A stretch of DNA of 18,892 nt. Origin: DAISLF01 sp964517345. Lineage in GTDB: Bacteria > Patescibacteriota > Gracilibacteria > Peribacterales > Peribacteraceae. The stretch is from assembly GCA_964517345.1 (NCBI GenBank), contig CAZFBZ010000027.1, positions 1 through 18,892 on the forward strand, given 5' to 3'. Position numbers and translations under genes: made by a program. A model generated the notes under the pieces. That model saw only the letters and a program-made list of their open reading frames with translations, made no database searches and was not told where the DNA came from. Of this stretch, positions 6,950 to 14,032 are shown piece by piece (within the stretch, counting starts at the first letter, position 1; every line of letters begins with the position of its first letter).

Positions 6950-8838
6950 AAGTCGCTCTCCACATAGAGGCGGTTGAGCTGGAAGTTTTGCGCGACGGCG
7001 GAAGCGGCCGGCCCGCCGCCCGCGTGGACGCGCAGGAACGTTGTGGCAGTTGGAAGGTTTGTGGTCACCACAATGTTGTCTGCGACCACAACACCACTCG
7101 TCTGATTGATCATGCGGACGGTGATTTTGTTGTCGAACGGCTTAGCGAAAATAAATAAGTCATAGACGTCAGTGGTATTGCGAACGGCCGAGGCACCCAG
7201 ATCTGTTTCGGTNNNNNNNNNNNNNNNNNNNNNNNNNNNNNNNNNNNNNNNNNNNNNNNNNNNNNNNNNNNNNNNNNNNNNNNNNNNNNNNNNNNNNNNN
7301 NNNNNNNNNNNNGCCCACTGTGTTCTGCGCATGGAAGTCTGCAGGTTGGTGCTGGCGATGGTGGGGTGGCTGACGGTGCCGGCAGACGTGAATGTCCAGC
7401 CGTCGACGGTGCCGACCGTTGTGCTGTTAGATGGATAAAAGAGCATGACGTTGTTCTGAAAGAACGCCGGCTGGTAGGGATAGTCCACGCCTGATGGACC
7501 CTGGCCTTTCAGCAGCACACGCCCGGCGATGTTTTTGGCGTAGATCGCGAGGCTTCCGGTTGACGGAAGCGTTGGCGGATCATTGCGGGTCCGCAGCACC
7601 AGGCTCCCCGAGAGGGAGGCACCCTGGTTCACCACCAGCGACCCCGAGGACTCCAGGCGGTTCTGCGCATGGATGACTCTGCCGGACATCGTTCCTGCCA
7701 CGTCGAGCAGCAGGCCCGCCTCCAGCACGCCCGCGGGGTTGCCACTCTGGATCAACAGCCCGCCGGTCATTACATCTCCGGATTGCTGCACGTAGCGCAG
7801 ATCGGCCTGCGCGGTGGATAGGCCTCCGCCTCCGCCCTGATCCGTTCCGCAGGCGAACTGTCCTGTGTCCGCTCGCCAGAGAAGCTTGTCGGTCGTGCCA
7901 TTGTTACAGCTGACCAATCCGGCTCCGGAGAACGAGCGAGTGACGTAGAGAGCGTTGCCGGACATCGTGCCCGCGACTTCCAGACGTGTTTCCGGAGTGA
8001 GCGTGCCGATGCCGACCATGTTAGCGACGGTGTCCGCGAAGAACGTCGTGCCGTCGATCTTCACATTGCCGAGCACGGTCAGCGAGCCGGAGGATTGCAG
8101 CTGGTTCTGCGCGTGCAGCGTGCGACCAGATGCCACGCCGGCAATCTCCAACAGCAGACCGGCTTCCAGCGCTTGCGTTCCGGGCCCGCCGGAAACAATT
8201 AATAAGCCGCCGGTCATTGTGTCGCCGCCGATGCCGACGTATTGCTTGTTAAAGTAGATCTGCAGCGAGCCGGTAGACGTGAAGGCTCCGTCGCCGCCGC
8301 CAACGCCCGTATCATCCGTTCCGCAAGTGAGGATACCTGCGACTGTTTCCAGAGCCGTGCACGTGGTGAAGCTGCTGTGCCCGAACACGATAAGCGATCC
8401 GTCGACTATCAACGAGCCCGACGAGCGCAGCGCATCCTGGGCATGGAGCACCCGTCCGGACGCGGTCCCGATGATTTCGAGTGCCAGACCCGTTCCCACC
8501 GTTGCCGTCCCGGAATTGCCGATATTGATGATCATCGCTCCGGTGACGGTCAGGTTTCCCGTGATATAGAGCGCACGCGTCACCTTGAAGCGGCTGTTGG
8601 TCTTGTCGTAGAGCACGCGCTGGGTCGCGTCCGCGCCGAAACGCAGTTCGACGTCCGTCGTGGAGTCGCCGTCATCCACCTGCTCGAAGGACTCGGTATT
8701 GACGATGACCGTCGGATTGAACGTGCTCGCTCCCTGCGCAAAAAACGGAGCCGACGCAGCCGCCAGCGCGGCGACGGCGATCGATGCGCGCGAGACATAC
8801 GAGGCTGCTCTCGTCGGATTGTGTCTGGGGGAGGTCAC
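6946..8838 (-). CDS. Secreted phage-tail-fibre-like protein, interrupted by assembly gap
   Basis: GTG start at 8838. Residues 1-36 are a signal peptide (cleavage near AQG-AS). Residues 37-103 are the N-terminal fibre module shared with the 454-aa protein. The middle has repeated units built as (D-x-MTGGLLI)...EAGLLLEIAG-xx-SGR-xx-HAQN-x-L-xSSGSL-x-V, seen at least three times. One copy is preceded by DLRYVQQSGDVMTGG, a hallmark of phage tail-fibre repeats. The end (YDLFIFAKP... LPTATTFL... LNRLYVESDF) matches my memory of a phage tail-fibre C-terminal domain. The 100-N gap (7213-7312) falls between SMRRTQW and TDLGAS. In the phage domain I recall some 80 residues between these points, so true length is probably more than the nominal 630 aa. 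Frame continuity across the gap is assumed. Secretion by a signal peptide, not phage assembly genes, suggests a cellular adhesin. Confidence 0.75.
   Translation of the reverse strand: MTSPRHNPTRAASYVSRASIAVAALAAASAPFFAQGASTFNPTVIVNTESFEQVDDGDSTTDVELRFGADATQRVLYDKTNSRFKVTRALYITGNLTVTGAMIINIGNSGTATVGTGLALEIIGTASGRVLHAQDALRSSGSLIVDGSLIVFGHSSFTTCTALETVAGILTCGTDDTGVGGGDGAFTSTGSLQIYFNKQYVGIGGDTMTGGLLIVSGGPGTQALEAGLLLEIAGVASGRTLHAQNQLQSSGSLTVLGNVKIDGTTFFADTVANMVGIGTLTPETRLEVAGTMSGNALYVTRSFSGAGLVSCNNGTTDKLLWRADTGQFACGTDQGGGGGLSTAQADLRYVQQSGDVMTGGLLIQSGNPAGVLEAGLLLDVAGTMSGRVIHAQNRLESSGSLVVNQGASLSGSLVLRTRNDPPTLPSTGSLAIYAKNIAGRVLLKGQGPSGVDYPYQPAFFQNNVMLFYPSNSTTVGTVDGWTFTSAGTVSHPTIASTNLQTSMRRTQWXXXXXXXXXXXXXXXXXXXXXXXXXXXXXXXXXXTETDLGASAVRNTTDVYDLFIFAKPFDNKITVRMINQTSGVVVADNIVVTTNLPTATTFLRVHAGGGPAASAVAQNFQLNRLYVESDF
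7213..7312. other. Assembly gap (100 N)
   Basis: Exactly 100 unknown bases, the conventional placeholder for a gap of unknown size. It lies in the C-terminal part of the tail-fibre-like gene. A low-complexity or strain-variable receptor-binding region could have broken the assembly. Confidence 0.98.
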
Positions 8839-8851
8839 GGGAAGCGCGCTA

Positions 8852-8857
8852 TTAATA
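8852..8857 (-). promoter_or_regulatory. Extended -10 box of the tail-fibre-like gene
   Basis: On the minus strand TGC-TATTAA lies 13 nt before the GTG start at 8838, an extended -10 arrangement like that of the 454-aa fibre gene. No clear -35 is present. The predicted leader is about 6-8 nt, without Shine-Dalgarno. Confidence 0.35.
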
Positions 8858-8878
8858 GCAGAATTTGATCCCCGGAAC

Positions 8879-8902
8879 GGTAAAGGCGTTTGCCTTTTTA
8901 CC
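8879..8902 (-). terminator. Hairpin downstream of transketolase
   Basis: On the minus strand AAAGGC-AAAC-GCCTTT (outer GGTA/TACC with a two-A bulge) follows the transketolase stop by about 27 nt. A short T-run lies within the stem's 3' side. It probably ends the C39-tkt transcript just before the tail-fibre promoter. Confidence 0.5.
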
Positions 8903-8928
8903 CGGATCGGTTCGTGGCAATCGATTGT

Positions 8929-11244
8929 TTAGGGCTGTTCACGCCCGAAGCGCTCGCGCAGGCTTTTGTTGTCTGGCAGCTGATTGGCCGGCACGGAGCG
9001 CTGGCGCCATTTCTCGCGCAGTGCTTCCAGATAGTTTTTTTCATCGAGCAGACGCTCGACGAACGCCTGTGCCGAATCCCGGAAGCGCGTGTAGCGGAGC
9101 ACATCCGAGAGCGCGTAGATGACCGTCACGAACGCATCCTCTCCGCCGCGCACTTCCGCACGGATCTCGTCCAGCGTCGCGTGCATGATGCTGTCGACGT
9201 CCAAGCCCGCGAGGAACTTGAGATCCTCCGCCGTCGCGGACGGGAAATACTGGTTGGCTCCGAGGCGTCGCAGCGAACACGGCAGCTGATAATCGGCGAT
9301 GACATCGGCTATCTGCGAGGCGAGGCCGCCCTCGCTGTGGTGATCTTCAGCCACAATGAGGTGTCCCGTCTCCAGCGCGGCTTGCAGGATCGCCGAGGCG
9401 TCGAGCGGACGGACACAACCGACGTTGAGCACGCGCACGCGGACTTTTTCCTCGGTGAGCAGGCGCTCCGCTGCGGCGACGGCGTCGTGCACCGCGATGC
9501 CGGTGGCGATGATCGTGGCCCGGTCTTCGGTCGTGCCTGTCCCGCGAATGAGATCGATACGACCGTCAAATGTGTAGTCCTTGCCATAGATCGGCTCGCC
9601 ATCGGGATTCATGAGCTGGGGATGGCCAGAACGAGCCGAAAAGACGTACACGCTCCTGTGGCCTTCGGCAATGATCTCCATCGCGCGTTCGGCCGCTGCA
9701 GCCGCCTGGTTGCTGTCGGCGGGCATCCACACTTCCGTGTGGTCGAGAGGGATATTCAGGTAATTGCGTTCCTGGTGGGTCTCACCATCCTCGCCGACAC
9801 TCAGTCCAGCGTGCGTGCAGTCATGGACGACGCCGCACCGCGTGTGGCCGCAGTTCACGTCGATCAGGCGCGCGTTGGCCCGGGCCTCGTTGGTACCGAA
9901 CGCCGCGAACGTGTAGGTGATAGGCAGCAGTCCCGTCTGGCGCATGCCGGCGGCCATCATGTACATATTTGCCTCCGCGACGCCGACGTTGATCACGCGG
10001 TCGGGCATGTCCTTCTGCACCTTGTCGAACCCGCCGGATGCCGCAAGGTCCGCGTGCAGTACGACGATGCGCTTATCGGCTTTCATCAGATTGCGCAGAT
10101 GCGTCTCGCCGAAATCTTTGCGGGCGGCACCTTTCTCCTTCATTACGGTACGCGTGTAGCCGGAAAGCTTGCCTGCGTCCCACGCGAGCGCGATGTCCGT
10201 TTCCGTGCGCGGCTTGGACTCATAACGCTTCTTCTCTTTTGCGCGGAACGGCTCGTAGTCCTTTGTCAGCGCGTCGAGCGCGGGCAGATCTGCGAGTGCC
10301 TTCTCGGCGACGTCCTTCTTCAGCGGCGATCCGTGGAAGTTTTCCTTACCGGTGTTCGAGCCCTCTTCCATGACCTTCACGCCGTGGCCCATGGTCGTGT
10401 AGTAGCAGATGAAGATCGGGAAGCCTTTTCCGGCCAACGCGTCGGCCTTGTCCTGCGCGGCCTTCACCTGCGCAGGGTCGTTGCCGTTCTGCACCTCGAT
10501 GACCTGCCAGCCGGAGGACTGCGCGATGGCGGCGAAATCGGCGGCGACGGTGTTTGAGGGCACGTCGCTGAGTTGAATGTCGTTGAAGTCGCCATGGACG
10601 ATCAGGTTGTCGAGCCGCAGATGCGCGGCAAGCCGGAAGGCCTCCAGCACCTGCCCCTCCTGGGCGTCGCCGTCGGCGAGGAGCACATCCACCATGCCGC
10701 TCTTCTTCTGATACTTGAGCCCGAACGCGGCGCCGACCCCGCTGCTGACGCCCTTGCCGAGCGGCCCGGTGCCGAAGGGGATGTCGCCAATGCCGGCCTC
10801 CACGTGTCCGGGCAGGCCCGACGGCGTGCGGAACGTGTCGATGATCGTCTGTGGCGACTGGAGCCGTTCATCCTTCCCTCCGCGCCCGAACATCCACTGG
10901 AGTCCGTAGGACAGCAGTGACAAGTGTCCCGGGCTGATACGCAGCGGCTGATCGACCGAGGGGTCGCGGCGCGCGCTGAGCATGTAGGCGAGCGTGAACG
11001 CCGAGAGCGGCCCGCCCGGGTGCCCGGATGCGTGCTTGAGTGGAGCCTGGATTACCAAGTGGCAGAGGATTTTGTGCGCGAGGTCGTAGGCTTTCAGTTC
11101 GTCAGGGCTCAGTTTTGCCGCATCCGCCGGTCCGATCCAGACGGGCACGGCCATCCGTGTGGATTTTGCGATGCGCTGGAGCGACATCGGAACGATCGAC
11201 GGATCCTGTCCGGGAAACGCGTGGGAGTCGAAACGGGAAGGCAT
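8929..11244 (-). CDS. tkt: Transketolase
   Basis: About 771 aa from ATG 11244. Transketolase moves two-carbon ketol units between sugar phosphates in the non-oxidative pentose phosphate pathway, using thiamine diphosphate in the cytosol. Visible signatures: the TPP-binding His in KHASGHPGG (H75); the Mg/TPP motif ADGDAQEGQ (D191) with N221 exactly 30 residues later, as in the family; MGHG; a pyrimidine-domain Glu in NVGVAEANMY; and HDCTHAGLSVGEDGETHQ, the family's H-D-x...GEDGxTHQ box. The canonical GDG is ADG here. It is longer than the usual 620-670 aa because of an N-terminal extension. The frame is open up to ATG 11292; I prefer 11244 because a CCTCCTC tract lies just before it, as at other starts here. 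ATG 11187 and 11154 are also possible. It follows the C39-like gene closely and is probably co-transcribed. Confidence 0.93.
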   Translation of the reverse strand: MPSRFDSHAFPGQDPSIVPMSLQRIAKSTRMAVPVWIGPADAAKLSPDELKAYDLAHKILCHLVIQAPLKHASGHPGGPLSAFTLAYMLSARRDPSVDQPLRISPGHLSLLSYGLQWMFGRGGKDERLQSPQTIIDTFRTPSGLPGHVEAGIGDIPFGTGPLGKGVSSGVGAAFGLKYQKKSGMVDVLLADGDAQEGQVLEAFRLAAHLRLDNLIVHGDFNDIQLSDVPSNTVAADFAAIAQSSGWQVIEVQNGNDPAQVKAAQDKADALAGKGFPIFICYYTTMGHGVKVMEEGSNTGKENFHGSPLKKDVAEKALADLPALDALTKDYEPFRAKEKKRYESKPRTETDIALAWDAGKLSGYTRTVMKEKGAARKDFGETHLRNLMKADKRIVVLHADLAASGGFDKVQKDMPDRVINVGVAEANMYMMAAGMRQTGLLPITYTFAAFGTNEARANARLIDVNCGHTRCGVVHDCTHAGLSVGEDGETHQERNYLNIPLDHTEVWMPADSNQAAAAAERAMEIIAEGHRSVYVFSARSGHPQLMNPDGEPIYGKDYTFDGRIDLIRGTGTTEDRATIIATGIAVHDAVAAAERLLTEEKVRVRVLNVGCVRPLDASAILQAALETGHLIVAEDHHSEGGLASQIADVIADYQLPCSLRRLGANQYFPSATAEDLKFLAGLDVDSIMHATLDEIRAEVRGGEDAFVTVIYALSDVLRYTRFRDSAQAFVERLLDEKNYLEALREKWRQRSVPANQLPDNKSLRERFGREQP

Positions 11245-11305
11245 AGAGGAGGGGGGCGGAAAGCCGCTCCTACGGTACATCGACCGGCTCATCCCGCGAA
11301 AGCGC

Positions 11306-12199
11306 TTACTTTTCCAGGACTAGGATGACCTTCCGGCCCTCGCGGATGTTTTCCTTCTGCTGATTCCAGTTGTGAATCGCGTCGTAGAGTACGTTCTCGT
11401 TGTACATGTAGTCTTTGCCGCGCTTGGTGCCGACGTCATTGGTGATGAAGCGGTTGCCGTCGTATCCCGTCACCACAAGCATGTGGTACCACGGGCCGCC
11501 GCCGCTGTAGTACGGGTTGCCGAGGTCGCGGCCGGCGAGCGGCACGATGATCGGATAGCCGTGCGCGAGCAGACGCTTCATGTCCTCGATCGTGAAGTCA
11601 TAAAAGAGCTGACCGGTGTGATGATAGTAGTCCTCCGCGATCTGCTTGAGCTCTTCTGCGGTCACATCGGCGCTGTAATTGAACTCTTTGTTCTCCCACT
11701 CGATGATATTGAGGATTTCGCGGTCCGCAATTTCGGGCGTGAGCGGCGTGCCTTCCAGAAAGTGATGCACCATGATGACGGACGTTTCCTCGCACGCTTC
11801 CTGGTACGGCATCTCCCAGTTGCCGAACGGCGCCTGAACGCTGAACGGCACTTCAATGCGGATGCGCGGAGGCAGCTCGCCCTTCTCTTCCATTGCGGCC
11901 GTAATGCCGTCTTTAGATGCAGTCGTCGGAGCAGGGGCGGAAGTGTCAGGCGCGGGTGCCGGGACAGAAGAAGGTTCCGATGAAACGTCAGGCCTTTCCA
12001 CGACTTCCACGAAATCGTTGACGGCCATGGAGCCGGTCGAGTTGGTCAGGTCTTCCACTTTTTTCTCCATGTCGCGTACCAGAGGGAAGTCGTAGGAGGT
12101 TTTGGATGAGAGCGCGTAGGCACCGATGATTCCTCCGACGAGGAGAAGGGCGGCGAGTGCGATGAGTGGCCGGTGATAGCGGGTGTAACGCATAAGCAT
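11306..12199 (-). CDS. Membrane-anchored C39-like cysteine peptidase
   Basis: About 297 aa from ATG 12199 (GTG 12238 and ATG 12193 are alternatives). Residues about 11-31 are a single transmembrane anchor with a basic N-terminus. A Pro/Ala/Ser-rich linker spans about 70-95. A Peptidase_C39_2-type papain-like domain runs from about 115 to the end. The catalytic set is visible: Gln133 and Cys136 in YQEACEETS, His239 in WYHMLVVTGYDG, and Asp255 in FITNDVGT. Proteins of this type are predicted extracellular thiol proteases; the substrate is unknown. There is no ABC transporter or leader peptide nearby, so a bacteriocin-processing role is not supported. It is first in an operon with transketolase, 61 nt before the preferred tkt start, and is divergent from the cupredoxin gene. 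Confidence 0.82.
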   Translation of the reverse strand: MLMRYTRYHRPLIALAALLLVGGIIGAYALSSKTSYDFPLVRDMEKKVEDLTNSTGSMAVNDFVEVVERPDVSSEPSSVPAPAPDTSAPAPTTASKDGITAAMEEKGELPPRIRIEVPFSVQAPFGNWEMPYQEACEETSVIMVHHFLEGTPLTPEIADREILNIIEWENKEFNYSADVTAEELKQIAEDYYHHTGQLFYDFTIEDMKRLLAHGYPIIVPLAGRDLGNPYYSGGGPWYHMLVVTGYDGNRFITNDVGTKRGKDYMYNENVLYDAIHNWNQQKENIREGRKVILVLEK

Positions 12200-12225
12200 G
12201 AGTCTATGACGTGCGGATGAGTTGC

Positions 12226-12255
12226 ATCTTACACACACGCGGTAGCTGCGGTCAG
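12226..12255 (-). promoter_or_regulatory. Putative promoter of the C39-tkt operon
   Basis: Minus strand: -35 CTGACC (12255-12250), 18-bp spacer, -10 TAAGAT (12231-12226). The predicted start near 12219 gives a leader of about 20 nt to ATG 12199 and would exclude the upstream GTG at 12238 as start. Confidence 0.4.
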
Positions 12256-12327
12256 CATCCGCCTTGATTTCTTGCGTGGAAACACGGAAACGCTCAGGAT
12301 AGGCATGTTTCCTCCTCAGTCCCCGCT

Positions 12328-13314
12328 ATGCGTAAATTTCTCTCGGTGCTCGCTCTCGTTCTTCTTCCGCTCGGTGCAGCTGCCGCCTCGCTCCAGGTTA
12401 TGGTGCAGGGCACGCTTGTCGTTTTCTCCGATGTTCCGGATGACGCGTGGTTCGCTACGTATGTCCGTGCTGCGGCTGAGGCCGGTATTGTCGGGGGCTA
12501 CACCGATGCGCAGGGCAGGCTGACGGGCAAGTACGGCCCCGGCGATAATGTGACGATCGTGCAGGCACTCAAGATGTCCGTCGTGGCTGCCGGGTATGAC
12601 GCGGAATCGTTCCGTTCACACTGCATCAAAGTCACCTGGATGGACGCCTGCAATCACTGGGCTGCGGCGTATGTTGGAACCTCCAAGGCTCTGGACTTTG
12701 CGATCCCGGATATCGGCGTCGACATCAATCGCGCAGCGACGCGCGCGGAAGTGGCGGCGATTGTTGCAGACGCGTTCCGGGTGGATCAGTCCTCCCCGCA
12801 AGATCATCCGTTTGCGGACATGAAGATCAACGACCAGCATGCCTGGGCGGTCGCAGCGCTCTCGCGCGATGGCATCGTCACCGGAGACGCCAACGCTCAG
12901 GGCATGCCGACCGGCTTCTTCCGTCCGTGGGACAGCGTGAACCGCGCCGAAGCCGTGAAGATCGTGATGGCTGCCCGTGCGGAATACGGAACGCCCGGAG
13001 AGGGCAGAGTAAGCGACAATCCGCCGACGACTCCGTTTGGGCCGCGAATCATCGACGTGACGGTCGAAAACTTCAAGTACACCCCGAGCCAGATCCGCGT
13101 CACCCAGGGCGAGGAAGTGGTGTTGCATCTGCACGGTTTCGACGGCAAGCATGGCTTCGCCATACCGGATCTGGGCATCAACGTCGCGGTGGAGGCAGGT
13201 AAAACAGTCGAGGTGACGATCCCGACCGATGCCAAAGGCACGTTCTCCTTCTTCTGTTCTATTCCGTGCGGTTCCGGTCATCAGACAATGAACGGCACGA
13301 TCGTTATCGACTGA
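12328..13314 (+). CDS. Surface SLH protein with a C-terminal CuA-type cupredoxin domain
   Basis: A 328-aa protein. Residues 1-20 are a signal peptide. Three SLH-like repeats follow: about 33-90 (FSDVPDDAWFATYVRAA), 108-150 and 160-215 (HPFADMK... DGIVTGDA). The C-terminal domain (about 240-328) is a cupredoxin resembling the CuA domain of cytochrome c oxidase subunit II. It has H275 in KHGFAIPDLG, then C310-SIP-C314-GSG-H318-QT-M321. The CxxxCxxxHxxM pattern and the 35-residue H-to-C spacing are those of binuclear CuA centres. The usual ligand Glu between the cysteines (C-x-E) is Ile, but that residue binds through its backbone. The SLH part would hold the domain at the cell surface. Electron transfer or copper binding outside the cell is inference, and no oxidase genes are seen here. 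It is followed after 23 nt by transaldolase. Confidence 0.88.
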   Translation: MRKFLSVLALVLLPLGAAAASLQVMVQGTLVVFSDVPDDAWFATYVRAAAEAGIVGGYTDAQGRLTGKYGPGDNVTIVQALKMSVVAAGYDAESFRSHCIKVTWMDACNHWAAAYVGTSKALDFAIPDIGVDINRAATRAEVAAIVADAFRVDQSSPQDHPFADMKINDQHAWAVAALSRDGIVTGDANAQGMPTGFFRPWDSVNRAEAVKIVMAARAEYGTPGEGRVSDNPPTTPFGPRIIDVTVENFKYTPSQIRVTQGEEVVLHLHGFDGKHGFAIPDLGINVAVEAGKTVEVTIPTDAKGTFSFFCSIPCGSGHQTMNGTIVID

Positions 13315-13337
13315 TTTCCTCTCCCCATCCCCTCACC

Positions 13338-13985
13338 ATGAAGTTCTTCCTCGATACCGCCAACGTCGACCATGTCGCCCTCGCTGCCTCCTGGGGCGTC
13401 CTCGATGGCGTCACGACCAATCCGAGTCTTGTCGCCAAAGAGGGAAAGGATTTTGAGAAGACCATCAAGGCGATGTGCGCACTCGTCCCGTGCGTCAGCG
13501 CGCAGGTGACGGCCACGGACTTCGAGGGAATGAAGAAACAGGGCAAGGAGTACGCCGGCTGGCACAAGAATGTCTACGTCAAAGTGCCGATGACGACGGA
13601 GGGTCTCAAGGCGCTGCACTATTTCCGTAAGGAGGGTATCCGCACGAACACGACGCTCATCTTCTCCTCCGCGCAGGCACTTCTTGCGGCCAAGGCTGGA
13701 GCCAACATCATCAGCCCGTTCATCGGACGGCTGGATGACGCCGGGGAGGATGGTATGGCGCTGATCGGCGAGATCATGGAGATCTGGGGCAACTACGATC
13801 TCGATTGCGAGGTGCTGGTCGCGTCCACGCGCCATCCGCGTCACATCGTCGATGCCGCCCGCCTCGGTGCGCACATTTGTACGATTCCGTATGAGGTTTT
13901 CGCCAAGCTGCCCAAGCATCCGCTCACGGACAGTGGCATCCAGAAATTCCAGGAGGACTGGATGAAGGTGTCGAAGAAGGCCTGA
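13338..13985 (+). CDS. tal: Transaldolase (TalC/MipB-type, 215 aa)
   Basis: It interconverts sedoheptulose-7-P plus glyceraldehyde-3-P with erythrose-4-P plus fructose-6-P. The short single-domain form is seen: MKFFLDTANV start, DGVTTNPSLVAKEG, Schiff-base Lys82 in VYVKVPMT, and TNTTLIFSSAQALLAAKAGA followed by SPFIGRLDD. Phe109 in the TLIF motif, rather than the Tyr of fructose-6-phosphate aldolases, favours transaldolase activity. The reading frame is open upstream to 13266, but the family start is clearly ATG 13338, preceded by a pyrimidine-rich CCTCTCCCC tract and no Shine-Dalgarno sequence. It lies 23 nt after the cupredoxin gene and 47 nt before gnd, an operon with tight spacing. Confidence 0.95.
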   Translation: MKFFLDTANVDHVALAASWGVLDGVTTNPSLVAKEGKDFEKTIKAMCALVPCVSAQVTATDFEGMKKQGKEYAGWHKNVYVKVPMTTEGLKALHYFRKEGIRTNTTLIFSSAQALLAAKAGANIISPFIGRLDDAGEDGMALIGEIMEIWGNYDLDCEVLVASTRHPRHIVDAARLGAHICTIPYEVFAKLPKHPLTDSGIQKFQEDWMKVSKKA

Positions 13986-14032
13986 CAGGAAACCATGGCG
14001 GACGAGCTTGTGCCTGCGCTACGCTGGCAGCC

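Noticed and set aside
6946..8838. Prophage or phage-tail island
   Set aside because: Only tail-fibre-like repeats and an end domain are present. No capsid, terminase, portal, baseplate or integrase genes are seen, and the protein has a signal peptide.
8890..10557. 555-aa plus-strand ORF opposite transketolase
   Set aside because: Long open antisense frame caused by high GC; the minus strand encodes transketolase with all family motifs.
11246..11257. GAGGAGG-like string as a ribosome binding site
   Set aside because: It is on the plus strand where no gene begins; on the coding strand it is the CCTCC tract in front of transketolase.
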